A DNA stretch of 64,000 nucleotides. Origin: Terriglobales bacterium (GTDB lineage: Bacteria; Acidobacteriota; Terriglobia; Terriglobales; Acidobacteriaceae). A model generated the notes under the pieces. That model was given only the letters and a program-made list of their open reading frames with translations, was not told the DNA's origin and made no database searches. The stretch spans positions 1 to 64,000 of the forward strand of contig JAATEV010000109.1 of assembly GCA_015655585.1 (NCBI GenBank), given 5' to 3'. A program made the position numbers and the translations under genes. Shown in pieces: positions 17,154-26,513 of this stretch (the stretch's first letter is position 1; every line of letters begins with the position of its first letter).

Positions 17154-20100
17154 TTAGTTATTGCTCACCTTCACCCACGTACATCCCGCCGTAGCCCGGT
17201 TCGGAACCATCTGCCGCAGCACCAGCGTCGCGCCATTCGCTACTGTCACCGGGGCGGATGAGCCATCAATCGTCTGCCCCGCCGCCGGAGCCACCGTCAC
17301 CGTGTTCGAGCCCGAGCCTTGCAGGTTCTTGATCGAGCGCGTCATCCCCGTAAAGTAGCCACAATCCGGCAGCGTAGCCGCCACCGAATTCGCAGCGGGA
17401 TTCACCGGGAGATACAGGTCATAGTCCTGCATCGTGTACGTCGCCGTCGTCACCGTCGGGCTCATGTTCGAGCTCTTCAGATGGTCCAGCAGGTTGATCG
17501 CCCGCGTCTCCGCCGGAGCCACCACGTTCTGCTGCGCCGTCAGCGTCAGGTTCAGCCCATCCGCCTGGTAGTAGGTCGTATTCGCACTTGCGCCCGCCGC
17601 ACCCAGCACAGGGTTCGAAGCCAGATCCAGCACCAGGTCGCACCCCGTGTCCTCCGAGGTCATCAGGTTGTCCAGCGCCATCATCGCGCTGTCCTGCCCC
17701 GTCCTGCTCACCATGTCCGACACAATCGTCTGGAACCCGGCCCGCTTCGCCTTGTTGCAGTACGCGCGAATCGCCATCATCGTCTGCTGTGCCGAGTGTC
17801 CCGCCGCCACATCGTTCGTCCCCGCCCACAGCCGGATCACGTTGCGTCCAGCATTCCGCCGATAGGTAGGCAGCTCCCGTGCATCGAACAACTGCGTCAG
17901 ATCGTCCAACTGCGCCGCGCCCAGCCCATAGTTCGTCACCGTGAATGTATCCGACGGAGCAACGAACTGGCTCGAAGGCGAAACCCCCGCTCCATTCGTC
18001 AGCGAGTCGCCCACCGCAAGATACAGGTTCGTCGTCGTAGCATCCTGCGCCGGTTGGAACTGGACGCCCCGGCTCTGCACAATCTGCTTTACCGTCGCCG
18101 TCTCCTGCTGCGCCTGCGCCGGAGTCTTCTCATCCGAGAACGCCTCGAAGTAGTAAAGCGAGCCCGGAAAGTAGTGCGCAGCTCCCGAAGGCACTCCGCA
18201 AACCTGCAAGTCGCTCGTGGCCTTTCCTGCGCTCGCCGAGCGAGTCGTCCCGCTCGCATACGTCGTCTCCGCCCCGTCGATGTACAGATGGTCCGGATCG
18301 GTACTGGCATTGGTCCCCAGCGTCCACACGAACACATGCGTGCCCTGCATCGTATCGTTGCTCTGGCTCGCAACCACGCCATGGATCGACGTGCCGGGAT
18401 GGCTGCCGTAGTAGTTGGCCCCCTGGAACTCCAGGCTGAGATCAGACGCTCCAAACGGAGTGACATACTGTGGCCCCACAGGCGAAGCTCCGCTCTGCGG
18501 CACCATCTCCGTGGAGGCCCACACAATCGTCCTGGCCCCCCTCGTCCCCGTCGAGTTGAAATACTGCGAGCTCCCGTTGCAGCTAAGACCCTGCGTCGTC
18601 CAACTGGGATTCAGACTTCCACCCGGAAGCGTCGCATTGTTGCCATTGCCGCTCGAATCCGTCGGCGCGCCGCTTCCCTCCGTCAGGGCATAGCGGGCAA
18701 GCAGGTTCGTCGCACTCTGTCCCGCAACCGGAATCCCTGCCCAACTCCCATCCTCCCGCAGAAAGCGAGTCGTTCCCGCCGTCGCGCCGGGATCAGGCAC
18801 AACTCCCGCCGCATGTCCGCTGCCCGAGCCGCCAAACACCGGCACCTGCGCCGCGTTCAGCATCCCGCTCACAGCGCTTGCATTGATCGAGGTCGCGGTG
18901 ATCGCCCCCGCATTCAGCGTCTGTGCAGTAATCGATCCCGCATTGAACCCCTGCGGAGAAAATGCAAACTGCGTTCCGTGCAGCGTCATCGTGTACGTGC
19001 TGGAAGGCGGCTGAAACGTGATCTCGTCAAATCCCGTTGGGGTATCCAACTGCATCAGGTCATACTTCGAGTTCCACTTTCCGCATCCATGCGAGTTGCA
19101 GTGAATCGAAAATACACTTATATCGCCCGCATGAAGGTCCATCGTCTTCTGCCAGATTCCCCCCACGGCCATCCCCGAGGTCGGTGCGGCATGGGTTCCG
19201 CCATTGCCCAGGTAGTAGCTCGCGGGTACATTGTTATTGATGAACCAGCCCATCAATCCCGGCCCTGCAGTCTGCTCAAACTGGATTCCCATGCTGTCCA
19301 CCACCAGTGGACGAGGCGTAGTCTGCGTCACATGCGTCATATCGGCGCTGATCTTCTCCTGGTAGTAGTGCGGCTCTTCCACCGGATCGTTGACAGCCCA
19401 CGCAACTGTATTCGGAGCCAGCGTAAGCTGTCCATCCACGCTCTTCGTCGTCGCATTGAATACACCCAGAACCTCTGCCATCGGGTACAGGGCATATCCT
19501 CCCGTCACCATGGAAGCCGTTCCGTCTGTGCTGGTTCCATCCGGTCCTGTCTGGGAGTAGGTCAGGACATTGGATGCCGTTGTCGTTACAGGAAAGCTTC
19601 CATTGAAGCTGGAGTCCGGGACTCCGGAGATCGTGATCGTCAGGCTGTTGACGTCTACCGGAATATTCGTCTTCGTCGTCACCGTCACTACGTTGTTGCT
19701 GCGCACAATCGATCGGATCGCCATGTTGATATTCAGGAATCCGCCCGTCGACTGCGCTATCCCGATAATCGAAGACTCTCCGCCGGCGTAATACAGGGCA
19801 GTTGGCGAAAAAGATCCGATCACCGGAAACACCTGCCGAATTCCGCGCGCCGTATCGACCGTCTCCTCCAGTCCATATCCGCACAAGCCGCCCACGGCAA
19901 TCGTCGCCGCGGCCGTATGGACTTTCTGGAACGTCATTTGCAGATGGGTATCATCCACCACGGTATAGGGAACCATCTCATAGTCATGGACAAAGGAGTT
20001 GTTGGCTTCCGTTATGCACGCGACTCCGCTTTGGCCGGGCAGGGCGGAGGTGCTCGTCGCAAAGCCGGAAGGCACCCCGCTCGTGGCAATCGGAATCGTA

Positions 20101-21827
20101 ACCGTTCCAGGAGCTATATCTTTCGGCTGCGACAATACCGCCTGTCCCGTCGCAAGGAACACGCTCAAAGGAAAGTTGGTTCCGCTGAAGTTTGCAACCG
20201 ATCCCGGAAGCGTGCTCGAAACACTGCCGCCGGTTAGCAACCCGGTCGAAATCACCTTCGTCGGATTCTTGTTAATCAGGAACCGTCCCTCGCCCTGCGT
20301 GCCTTGGCCTGTAATCGATCCCACCGTCACCAGCGTAGATCCCGGCGTGCATCCCTGGCTGCACACCCCCTGGAACACGGTGGCGTCTTCCATCACTTGA
20401 ATGTCGTAAGGATGCGTCCCTTCGTCCGCGTAATCACGAAAGCCGCCCGCGGAGGTAATCACCTGCGATCCAATCAGGCAATCGCCTACGCCATAGCAAT
20501 GAATCGTTCCAGGTGCAAGAATGTGTTGTCCGGGCGTGTTATAGGTGCCATACAGTCCAAGAGCCCAGTAATTCGTCTTGAAGTAGGGAACCGCCTCAAC
20601 CGAGCCGGGATACAGGTTATTTCCCCCTGTAAACGCTTGATGATTAATCAGCAACCCGGTCGAACCGGGCTGGGACGAGAACGTCGAATCCATCTTGCGG
20701 GTCGAGACCACTTGGATCGTCTGGCCTGAATTCGCTCCTTTACCCGTTGGTGGAGTCGGATTCAGATAGTTATCGGTCCTCTGGCCGCTTCTGTCGTCCT
20801 CCACATGCGTCCCGCCGGCCCCGTTGCTGTTCCACGTAGAGACGGCATAGCCCTCGGTGGAGTTATAGCTATGGTCCACCTTTACATCGCATCCCGTGGC
20901 GCAGTCTGAGCTCGCAAGTGCGTTTGCAATCCCCTTCGGAGACGAAGGGGTAGCATACTGGCTCGCATACTTCTCCCCGTTCAGATTGTTCACCCGCAGT
21001 TGTGTTCCTGTCGGCTGCGCAATCGTCTGCGTCCCCGCGGGAGCCATCGCCAGTTTCTGCGATAACCCCGTCAGTACGTTTGTCAGTCCAGTCTGTACGC
21101 TCGCAATGTTGGAGTCCACATACTGCTTGTTCGCAGTTTGTATATTTGTAACGTTAGCGTCTACATATTGCTTGTTCGTAGTCTGTGCATTTGTAACGCT
21201 CGCATCCACATACTGTTTGTCGGCAGCTTGGTTCGAGCTCACAGGATCGCCTGCTAACACCAGCGGCCCCGTCATGGTGCCGCCGTTCTTGATCACAAAG
21301 GGGGAAGCAGCATCCACCGGTTGCCCGGAGACCGCCGCCGCAATCGCCGTATCCACATAGCTCTTGCTCACCGTCTGCATCGCCACCGCCGTCGGCAGCA
21401 CCGTGCTCTTGATCGTGCTCACCTGCACCGGCGTCTGGCTCACCGGGACCACCCAGAACTCCCTGCTCATGGTCCCGTCGTTCAGGTGATACACCGCCGT
21501 GTAGAAGCTCCCCAGCGGCGTGGCCCCTGCATTCGGCGTAAGTTGTACACTCAGCGCTCCGCCCGCTCCAATCGTAGCCGTAGTCGTTCCCGCCGGTACC
21601 GAGAGTCCCGTAGCTGTAGTAAATGCCTGCCAGCTTATCAGCACGGAGCCCGTCGCCGGAGTCCCGTCCGCCAGGTGGACTGTATCTGTAACATAAGTAG
21701 TTTCAATCTGCGATACCTGCGCGCTCACAGGCAGCGTCCCCATCCTCATCGCTCCCGGAACCGCCAGCAACAGCGCTCCGATCAGCGTCCATCCTCTACG
21801 CTTCCAATGCATCTTTTGTCTCCCCAT
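17154..21827 (-). CDS. Giant secreted-type fibre protein with LamG-like and SGNH-like domains
   Basis: A 1557-residue protein in the virion cluster. The N-terminus has a classical signal peptide (about 6-36: KRRGW, then LIGALLLAVPGAM, ending ...VSAQ), unusual for a virion protein. Around 165-245 it has tandem KQYVDA(S/N)VTN repeats like trimeric fibre shafts. About 1070-1250 resembles a LamG/concanavalin jelly roll (LLARYALTEGSGAPTDSSGN). About 1265-1430 resembles an SGNH hydrolase with GDSLTNG and GTNDVAAG blocks, but the final catalytic histidine is Asn (QADGLNLT). The tail has a beta domain (TVAPAAGQTIDGSS). It may bind or trim surface glycans. Both ATGs (21827, 21812) have purine-rich leaders. 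Confidence 0.75.
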   Translation of the reverse strand: MGRQKMHWKRRGWTLIGALLLAVPGAMRMGTLPVSAQVSQIETTYVTDTVHLADGTPATGSVLISWQAFTTATGLSVPAGTTTATIGAGGALSVQLTPNAGATPLGSFYTAVYHLNDGTMSREFWVVPVSQTPVQVSTIKSTVLPTAVAMQTVSKSYVDTAIAAAVSGQPVDAASPFVIKNGGTMTGPLVLAGDPVSSNQAADKQYVDASVTNAQTTNKQYVDANVTNIQTANKQYVDSNIASVQTGLTNVLTGLSQKLAMAPAGTQTIAQPTGTQLRVNNLNGEKYASQYATPSSPKGIANALASSDCATGCDVKVDHSYNSTEGYAVSTWNSNGAGGTHVEDDRSGQRTDNYLNPTPPTGKGANSGQTIQVVSTRKMDSTFSSQPGSTGLLINHQAFTGGNNLYPGSVEAVPYFKTNYWALGLYGTYNTPGQHILAPGTIHCYGVGDCLIGSQVITSAGGFRDYADEGTHPYDIQVMEDATVFQGVCSQGCTPGSTLVTVGSITGQGTQGEGRFLINKNPTKVISTGLLTGGSVSSTLPGSVANFSGTNFPLSVFLATGQAVLSQPKDIAPGTVTIPIATSGVPSGFATSTSALPGQSGVACITEANNSFVHDYEMVPYTVVDDTHLQMTFQKVHTAAATIAVGGLCGYGLEETVDTARGIRQVFPVIGSFSPTALYYAGGESSIIGIAQSTGGFLNINMAIRSIVRSNNVVTVTTKTNIPVDVNSLTITISGVPDSSFNGSFPVTTTASNVLTYSQTGPDGTSTDGTASMVTGGYALYPMAEVLGVFNATTKSVDGQLTLAPNTVAWAVNDPVEEPHYYQEKISADMTHVTQTTPRPLVVDSMGIQFEQTAGPGLMGWFINNNVPASYYLGNGGTHAAPTSGMAVGGIWQKTMDLHAGDISVFSIHCNSHGCGKWNSKYDLMQLDTPTGFDEITFQPPSSTYTMTLHGTQFAFSPQGFNAGSITAQTLNAGAITATSINASAVSGMLNAAQVPVFGGSGSGHAAGVVPDPGATAGTTRFLREDGSWAGIPVAGQSATNLLARYALTEGSGAPTDSSGNGNNATLPGGSLNPSWTTQGLSCNGSSQYFNSTGTRGARTIVWASTEMVPQSGASPVGPQYVTPFGASDLSLEFQGANYYGSHPGTSIHGVVASQSNDTMQGTHVFVWTLGTNASTDPDHLYIDGAETTYASGTTRSASAGKATSDLQVCGVPSGAAHYFPGSLYYFEAFSDEKTPAQAQQETATVKQIVQSRGVQFQPAQDATTTNLYLAVGDSLTNGAGVSPSSQFVAPSDTFTVTNYGLGAAQLDDLTQLFDARELPTYRRNAGRNVIRLWAGTNDVAAGHSAQQTMMAIRAYCNKAKRAGFQTIVSDMVSRTGQDSAMMALDNLMTSEDTGCDLVLDLASNPVLGAAGASANTTYYQADGLNLTLTAQQNVVAPAETRAINLLDHLKSSNMSPTVTTATYTMQDYDLYLPVNPAANSVAATLPDCGYFTGMTRSIKNLQGSGSNTVTVAPAAGQTIDGSSAPVTVANGATLVLRQMVPNRATAGCTWVKVSNN

Positions 21828-21842
21828 AAGTTCATCCCCCAG

Positions 21843-22811
21843 CTAAACTGCCCGCATCGGCCCCGGCAGATAGCTCCGGAAGCAGAGCACTGTCTCGCCG
21901 TCGTTCGCGTCCTTCACTGGAAGCGCTCGGAACGCCCCCCTCAGCGTCACCTGCTCGAGCGCTCCCGCCAGCGTCCTCGTCGCCTCCGCCGAGCTCTGCA
22001 TCGCCTGCAGCCGCGGATAGTGATAGATTACGCGGTCGCCCTGCTCCCCTTCCATCACGAACAGTCCCGACCACTCCTGAAAGAAGCTTCCGCCCTCTCG
22101 ATCCACAAATCCCGTCAGCGCGCTCACCTGCATCCCCGAGCCCGGAGTTCCCGCCAGCAGCGCTCCGCCAAGCTGCAACGTCCCGTCCGAGATCGCCACT
22201 ACACGCTGCACGTTCAACGTCACCCGTCGAACATAGTTGATGTCATTCCCCACCGCCGCCGGCGAACTCACATAAGCCGCGCTCACCCCGCTGCCCACAA
22301 ACCCAACCTGCGCCACGTAGTCCTCATCCACGGCCACCAGATCGCCCACTTGAAACTGAGCCGCCGCCGCCCCAACATTCAGCGAGGTAGCCGTAGATCC
22401 TGTTACCCCAGCCAGAGGCACAGCCGCCGCCGCCAATCCGCCGCTGCCATTCGCCGCCGCGCCTGCCGCCGTCTGCAACAGGTTCATCTGCTGTGAGCCC
22501 GAAGCCAGCGCAAGCTGTAGCTTGCCCCAACGGTCGAACTCCAGCTCCACAGCGGCCTCCACCGCGCTTCGAAGCAGGCTCTGCGCCACCGCCGGAGCGC
22601 CCGTCATCATCGCCCCCACCTTCGTCGCGCTCTTCCGCGCAAATCCCCTGCACCATCCCAGGTCCACCCAAGGAGCCGGAGGCGCATCCAGCGCAAACCG
22701 TCCCATCTGCGCCGCATCGAACACCGTAGGCGCACTCGCCGCTCTGTCTACCGGCGCAAAATAAGCTCGTACCCGTCGCGTCACCGGAGCCACTGCCGCC
22801 ATCGCACTCAC
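21843..22811 (-). CDS. Putative tail tube-like structural protein
   Basis: A 322-residue Ala/Val/Gly-rich protein. The segment PWVDLGWCRGFARKSATKVG, then AVEAAVELEFDRWGKLQLALASGSQQMNLL resembles the way tail tube proteins describe a reference state and an embedded helix, followed by a beta-rich core and a C-terminal LTGFVDREGGSFFQEWSGLFVMEGEQGD segment. The specific family is not recognised; assignment rests on position after the neck proteins. The ATG overlaps the upstream stop by four bases (22808-22811). Confidence 0.5.
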   Translation of the reverse strand: MSAMAAVAPVTRRVRAYFAPVDRAASAPTVFDAAQMGRFALDAPPAPWVDLGWCRGFARKSATKVGAMMTGAPAVAQSLLRSAVEAAVELEFDRWGKLQLALASGSQQMNLLQTAAGAAANGSGGLAAAAVPLAGVTGSTATSLNVGAAAAQFQVGDLVAVDEDYVAQVGFVGSGVSAAYVSSPAAVGNDINYVRRVTLNVQRVVAISDGTLQLGGALLAGTPGSGMQVSALTGFVDREGGSFFQEWSGLFVMEGEQGDRVIYHYPRLQAMQSSAEATRTLAGALEQVTLRGAFRALPVKDANDGETVLCFRSYLPGPMRAV

Positions 22812-23320
22812 AGTTCACCCGCTTCCTGGTACGCAAACACCTCTACCGTGGCCATCCGCTCCAGCCGTTCGTCCTTCGTGGTCAACGGCCCAAACGAAAC
22901 ATCGCCCCAGAACACGTTCGTTCCCATCGCCACAGCCGCCACTCCCGAGCCTCCCGCCGCGCCCACATAGTTCATCTTCATCGTGTTCTGCGGAGCCGCG
23001 TTCACCGCCGCAATCAGCTCGGCATCCATCGCGGCCATCAGTCGTCCGCGGTCCATGCCCCCGCTCGCCGCACTCCCGTCCGTCGCATACTGAATCTCGC
23101 AGCGCAGCGCCACCAGCGGCATCTCGCCTGCAGCATTCGCGCTCATCTCTGCCCAGTGCAGGCAGAACGCATTCACCGGCTCCATCGCGGAGCCCAGCTC
23201 GTTCTCCGCCACCAGTACGCCCGATCGTATCACCTCGCGCACCACCATCGTGCGCGTCGGATTCACCGCCGCCAGCCTGTCACGCAGCGTGACATAAAAG
23301 GTATCCTTCGCATTCTGCAT
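22808..23320 (-). CDS. Putative head-tail/tail completion protein
   Basis: A 170-residue protein beginning MQNAKDTFYVTLRDRLAAVNP and containing VALRCEIQYATDG and a C-terminal TVEVFAYQEAG. The size, the early helix with an aromatic pair, and the position before the tail tube candidate fit a tail terminator or neck protein, but no family was recognised with certainty. It is coupled to the next gene by a 4-base overlap and has AAAGGG upstream. Confidence 0.55.
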   Translation of the reverse strand: MQNAKDTFYVTLRDRLAAVNPTRTMVVREVIRSGVLVAENELGSAMEPVNAFCLHWAEMSANAAGEMPLVALRCEIQYATDGSAASGGMDRGRLMAAMDAELIAAVNAAPQNTMKMNYVGAAGGSGVAAVAMGTNVFWGDVSFGPLTTKDERLERMATVEVFAYQEAGEL

Positions 23321-23400
23321 TTATGTAACCCTTTCAATAACAATCCAGTCAGCGGAACCATTCCCCTCACGCTGCTACACAATCAACTCTGCCGGAGCGT

Positions 23401-23817
23401 TCAAAACCAGCCGTAAACATAGGCCTGGCCAAACGCCTCCGACTCTGTAGCCGACACAATCTCCATCAGCACGCCATCGATCAGCACCCCGAACGCCGCC
23501 GCAAACACCGCCCCCGCCACCGAGAACCCCATCGAGCCCATCAGCGCATTCACCGCCGTGGCCGAAACCATCAGCTCCCATCGCGCCGTCTTCGTTCCCG
23601 CGGCCTCTGCCGTCTCCGCCTGTCGCGACTTCCGGAACACCACCGGAGCCAGCGCAATATCCTGAAACTCCGGCATTGCCAGCCCAAGCTGCTCCGTCGT
23701 ATCTCCCGCACTGGCCGGGCCTGGCATCCGCAGCATCACCGCCGGCCCGCCGCCCACACGCAGCAACACATCCGCCGCGCGAATCACCTGCGCGGCTCCA
23801 TGCATCAGATCGGCCAT
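23401..23817 (-). CDS. Putative virion neck protein
   Basis: A 138-residue protein (MADLMHGAAQVIRAADVLLRV...) with a central LAMPEFQDIALAPVVFRKS segment. It follows the connector-like gene by only four bases and precedes the 170-residue completion protein. The frame could start at 23841; I prefer 23817 after GGGGTGAGG. The middle recalls head-closure proteins (small beta barrels), but this is context-based. Confidence 0.5.
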   Translation of the reverse strand: MADLMHGAAQVIRAADVLLRVGGGPAVMLRMPGPASAGDTTEQLGLAMPEFQDIALAPVVFRKSRQAETAEAAGTKTARWELMVSATAVNALMGSMGFSVAGAVFAAAFGVLIDGVLMEIVSATESEAFGQAYVYGWF

Positions 23818-23821
23818 CGCC

Positions 23822-24445
23822 TCACCCCAGCCTTTCTGCAACGTATGGCCTCAGCAGCATCTGCACCTGCGGATCGATCAGCGAGCCGCTGAAGTACTGC
23901 ATCTGCACCGTGTCCAGCTTGCTCGACTTCACATTCATCGCCGGAGTGGCCTGTGCGTTCTTCACAATCTGCGCGCACGCCACCTTCACCGCATCCGTCA
24001 CCGTTGCCAGCCCGGACGTATACGTCACCTCGACCTCGTTGTAGTCCAGCCCCAGAAAGTTCACCGGAAACGTAAGCTCCGCCGCCGTCTGGTTCACGTC
24101 CACACTCGTCGCGTCTATCGTGCTCCAGCTTCCCGGCAGCCCAAAGGCCCAGGCCACCTGCTCGCGAAACGCATCCGGCATCTCGCCCCGCCGAGGCTGC
24201 GCATACCGCACCCTCACCCCCACCAGCGCCGAGTTCGCTCCCGCCGCCGCAGCCAGCGGACGATAACTCAACCGCACCGTTTGCGCCCCTCGCGTCAGCC
24301 GCATCCGCTCCACATACTGCGCTACCATCAGCGTCGGCCTTCGGCAGTAGGCCTCCATCAGCGACGAAGCCATCGTCACCCACTCATCCGCGGTCTCCGC
24401 CGTCAGTCCATACTGCATGTACTCCGCCGGCAACAAATAGCCCAT
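23822..24445 (-). CDS. Putative head-tail connector protein
   Basis: A 207-residue protein beginning MGYLLPAEYMQYGLTAETAD, then WVTMASSLMEAYCRRPTL. The N-terminal helices with Y/L/T-rich capping and the acidic ETADEWV run look like head-tail connector (gp6-like) proteins, which mostly start with LxxYxxLxxxxxxxx(L/M)xxxxxAxxxIxxY. The rest is beta-rich. The ATG at 24445 follows GGAGGG. It is the first gene after the capsid terminator. Confidence 0.6.
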   Translation of the reverse strand: MGYLLPAEYMQYGLTAETADEWVTMASSLMEAYCRRPTLMVAQYVERMRLTRGAQTVRLSYRPLAAAAGANSALVGVRVRYAQPRRGEMPDAFREQVAWAFGLPGSWSTIDATSVDVNQTAAELTFPVNFLGLDYNEVEVTYTSGLATVTDAVKVACAQIVKNAQATPAMNVKSSKLDTVQMQYFSGSLIDPQVQMLLRPYVAERLG

Positions 24446-24475
24446 CGCAAATACCCTCCAGAATTCAAGGCGTCC

Positions 24476-24514
24476 ATAAAAAGAAACAGGGACCGGCATA
24501 AATACCGGTCCCTG
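24476..24514 (-). terminator. Intrinsic terminator downstream of the capsid gene
   Basis: A perfect 10-bp stem (24487-24496 with 24505-24514, CAGGGACCGG) with an 8-base loop is followed on the minus strand by TTTCTTTTT. It sits between the capsid gene and the connector gene and would raise the ratio of capsid transcript to downstream transcript. Confidence 0.85.
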
Positions 24515-24541
24515 CAAAATCACACCCGCCAACTCTTCCGG

Positions 24542-25516
24542 CTAGCGATCCACCAGCACCTGGTAGTGTGCATAGTTCGCGCCCTTCACCACCACCGCGC
24601 CAAACTTCACCACCACGTACTGCGAAGCCAGCGAGCCCGGAACGCCAAGCTGGAACACCCGCGGATTCGGATCGCTCAACCAGTGATACTCAATCAGGTC
24701 TTCCGTCACAATGTAAGCCGGAAGCACCGAGCTGCCCGAACCCGGTGTGCCGGTATACGAGAGCGTCCATTCAGGAATCAAAGGAATCTCGCCCGCCTGC
24801 GTCGAAAGCGTCTTCACCGACAAGCCCGCGGCAATCTCCTTCGTATTCAGAACGACATTGAACTCCGTCTTCATCTCACGATCGATCAGGTCCAGCAGAA
24901 CCGGATTCGCATAGATCGCCGTGGGACGAACGCCAAACGAGCTGTTGGCAACCATCTGTGCAATCGTCGACTTGAACCCATCCACAATGCTTCCGCTGGC
25001 CGGAATCGTGACCGTATTGCCACCCGTGGCAATCTGCGAGCTCACGCCGTAATACTGAGCCGTAGTCGGCGAGCTCAGGCTCGTATCGTTGCCGTTCCAC
25101 AAGGCCACATCGTGCGTGCGGAGCACGCCATCCACCGTATCGGCCAGGTCCTTCGCCTGCAAATACGCAAACTGGCTCTGCTGCCTGCCCAGTTCCATAT
25201 CGAACAGGTTGTAGTTGATCTGTGCCACCAGCGCCTTCAGCGGAACGCTGTTCTCCACGCGCGTCGGGCTCACCAGCGGTGCGACGATATTGCGCGGATC
25301 GACAAAGCCACTCCCCGCCGTAGGAGTCGGAATCGCAGTCTCCTCAAAGTAGCGCGAGGGATGCCCCGTCGCCGGAACCTGCTTGATCCGCTGGCCAAAG
25401 ATACCGCGGCGGCGAACAAGGTCCACAATCTCTGTCTGGTAAATCGGAACTTCCACTGCGCCCGGTCCAATGTGGTCTGCTGCGCTATGAATGTTGGTAA
25501 ACATCACGTTCATCAT
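24542..25516 (-). CDS. Phage major capsid protein
   Basis: A 324-residue protein (from the ATG at 25516) with the layout of a major capsid protein: an N-terminal arm, a long helix-rich spine (LFDMELGRQQSQFAYLQAKD, LADTVDGVLRTHDVALWNG), a beta domain with FGVRPTAIYANPVLLDLIDREM, and a C-terminal IEYHWLSDPNPRVFQLGVPG followed by YVVVKFGAVVVKG. This recalls the Mu/E-like or SU10-like major capsid families more than classic HK97, and no prohead delta-domain is obvious. It is flanked on both sides by intrinsic terminators. Two adjacent ATGs (25516, 25513) and an upstream TTG (25528) are possible starts. Confidence 0.75.
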   Translation of the reverse strand: MMNVMFTNIHSAADHIGPGAVEVPIYQTEIVDLVRRRGIFGQRIKQVPATGHPSRYFEETAIPTPTAGSGFVDPRNIVAPLVSPTRVENSVPLKALVAQINYNLFDMELGRQQSQFAYLQAKDLADTVDGVLRTHDVALWNGNDTSLSSPTTAQYYGVSSQIATGGNTVTIPASGSIVDGFKSTIAQMVANSSFGVRPTAIYANPVLLDLIDREMKTEFNVVLNTKEIAAGLSVKTLSTQAGEIPLIPEWTLSYTGTPGSGSSVLPAYIVTEDLIEYHWLSDPNPRVFQLGVPGSLASQYVVVKFGAVVVKGANYAHYQVLVDR

Positions 25517-25529
25517 TCTCCCTTTCAAG

Positions 25530-25564
25530 AAACAAAAAAGGGCGCAGCCTTCATGGCCGCACCC
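25530..25564 (-). terminator. Intrinsic terminator upstream of the capsid gene
   Basis: On the minus strand GGGTGCGGCC (25555-25564) and GGCTGCGCCC (25540-25549) pair with two G-U pairs and are followed by TTTTTTGTTTC. It stands between the coiled-coil protein and the capsid gene, whose ribosome binding site (AAAGGGAGA) follows at once. Confidence 0.75.
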
Positions 25565-25615
25565 ATCTCAAAAAACTTCGTTATCGCCGCCATCCCACAG
25601 CAGCGCACAAACGTC

Positions 25616-26035
25616 CTAAGCCAGCAGCCCGGACCGCATCAACTGCGCCTTCACCGCAATCCGCTGCTCGATGCTCAAGCTCGTCAAAGCAGCATCCACC
25701 GCACCGGCCTCCATTGAATCAATCGCAACGCCCTGCTTCGTCAGCAGGTTTACCATCGCAACCGGCAGCGTCTTCCGGCCATTTGTAACATTTTCAGGAG
25801 CATGTTCAGCCGCAGCCTCCAGCTCCGCAATCCGCGCCTCGGCCATAGCCAGCTTCTCTTCCAGCTCACACTCGCGCCTGCCTTCAACCGTTGCCACAAT
25901 GCGTCCAATCGAAGCCTCCGCATCCACGGCAAAGTCGCTCTGCCTCTGTGCCAGCCGTTCCACCGCCTGCTCCAGCATCCCAGCCGCCGCAGCCAGTCGC
26001 TCCAGCGTCATTCCCAGCTCTTCCTTCAACTCCAT
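25616..26035 (-). CDS. Coiled-coil scaffold-like protein
   Basis: A 139-residue protein whose first 80 residues are an almost unbroken amphipathic helix (LGMTLERLAAAAGMLEQAVERL, then ELEEKLAMAEARIAELEAAAE), followed by a short folded C-terminus. This is the plan of capsid scaffold proteins, and it lies just upstream of the capsid gene. The ATG at 26035 follows GGAGGAGGG; an in-frame ATG at 26068 is an alternative. A scaffold role is inferred. Confidence 0.6.
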   Translation of the reverse strand: MELKEELGMTLERLAAAAGMLEQAVERLAQRQSDFAVDAEASIGRIVATVEGRRECELEEKLAMAEARIAELEAAAEHAPENVTNGRKTLPVAMVNLLTKQGVAIDSMEAGAVDAALTSLSIEQRIAVKAQLMRSGLLA

Positions 26036-26076
26036 CGCACCCTCCTCCATCTCTATCGAGTTATCCATCCCCAGCG

Positions 26077-26472
26077 TTAAGCCGCAGTAGTAGTCGTCGC
26101 CGGAGCCTGCGCCGATTGCACATTCAGAATTGCAACCACGGCGGATACAATATTCTGCAAATAAGCCGAGTCCGCAGTAACCCCAGCCTGCTTCAGCAGC
26201 GAAGTCACCGAATCCTGCGTCAGCAGCATCACCTCGTTCAGCTTCTGCGCTCCCGTTCCGTTCTGCACTCCGGACGCCGCATACTTCTGCTCCACCAGCA
26301 GAACCGCCGTCTGGATCAGCGAAGTAGCGTCCGCCACACCCGCCACCACCGGAGCCGCCGAGGGAAACAGCAGCGCAACCAGCTTTTCCACCGGAACCGC
26401 ATACTCCAGCGCCCACTTCAGCCCCTTTTCAAACCCCTTGCCAATCGTCTCCAACACGCCAATAAAGCTCAT
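26077..26472 (-). CDS. Small hydrophobic-helix protein of virion cluster
   Basis: A 131-residue protein beginning MSFIGVLETIGKGFEKGLKW with two more helical stretches (VEKLVALLFPSAAPVVAGVA; VTSLLKQAGVTADSAYLQ). A short low-complexity APATTTTAA ends it. GGAGAGGGA precedes the ATG. It shares its general plan with the 85-residue protein at 9339-9596: a hydrophobic start, a charged middle and a second helix. Function unknown. Confidence 0.55.
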   Translation of the reverse strand: MSFIGVLETIGKGFEKGLKWALEYAVPVEKLVALLFPSAAPVVAGVADATSLIQTAVLLVEQKYAASGVQNGTGAQKLNEVMLLTQDSVTSLLKQAGVTADSAYLQNIVSAVVAILNVQSAQAPATTTTAA

Positions 26473-26513
26473 TCCCTCTCCTTCACTAGAGTCGCGCCAC
26501 ACCATCCGCTAAA

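Noticed and set aside
17319-20237. 972-residue + strand open frame opposite the fibre gene
   Set aside because: Arg-rich shadow frame; the fibre frame has signal peptide, repeats and domains.
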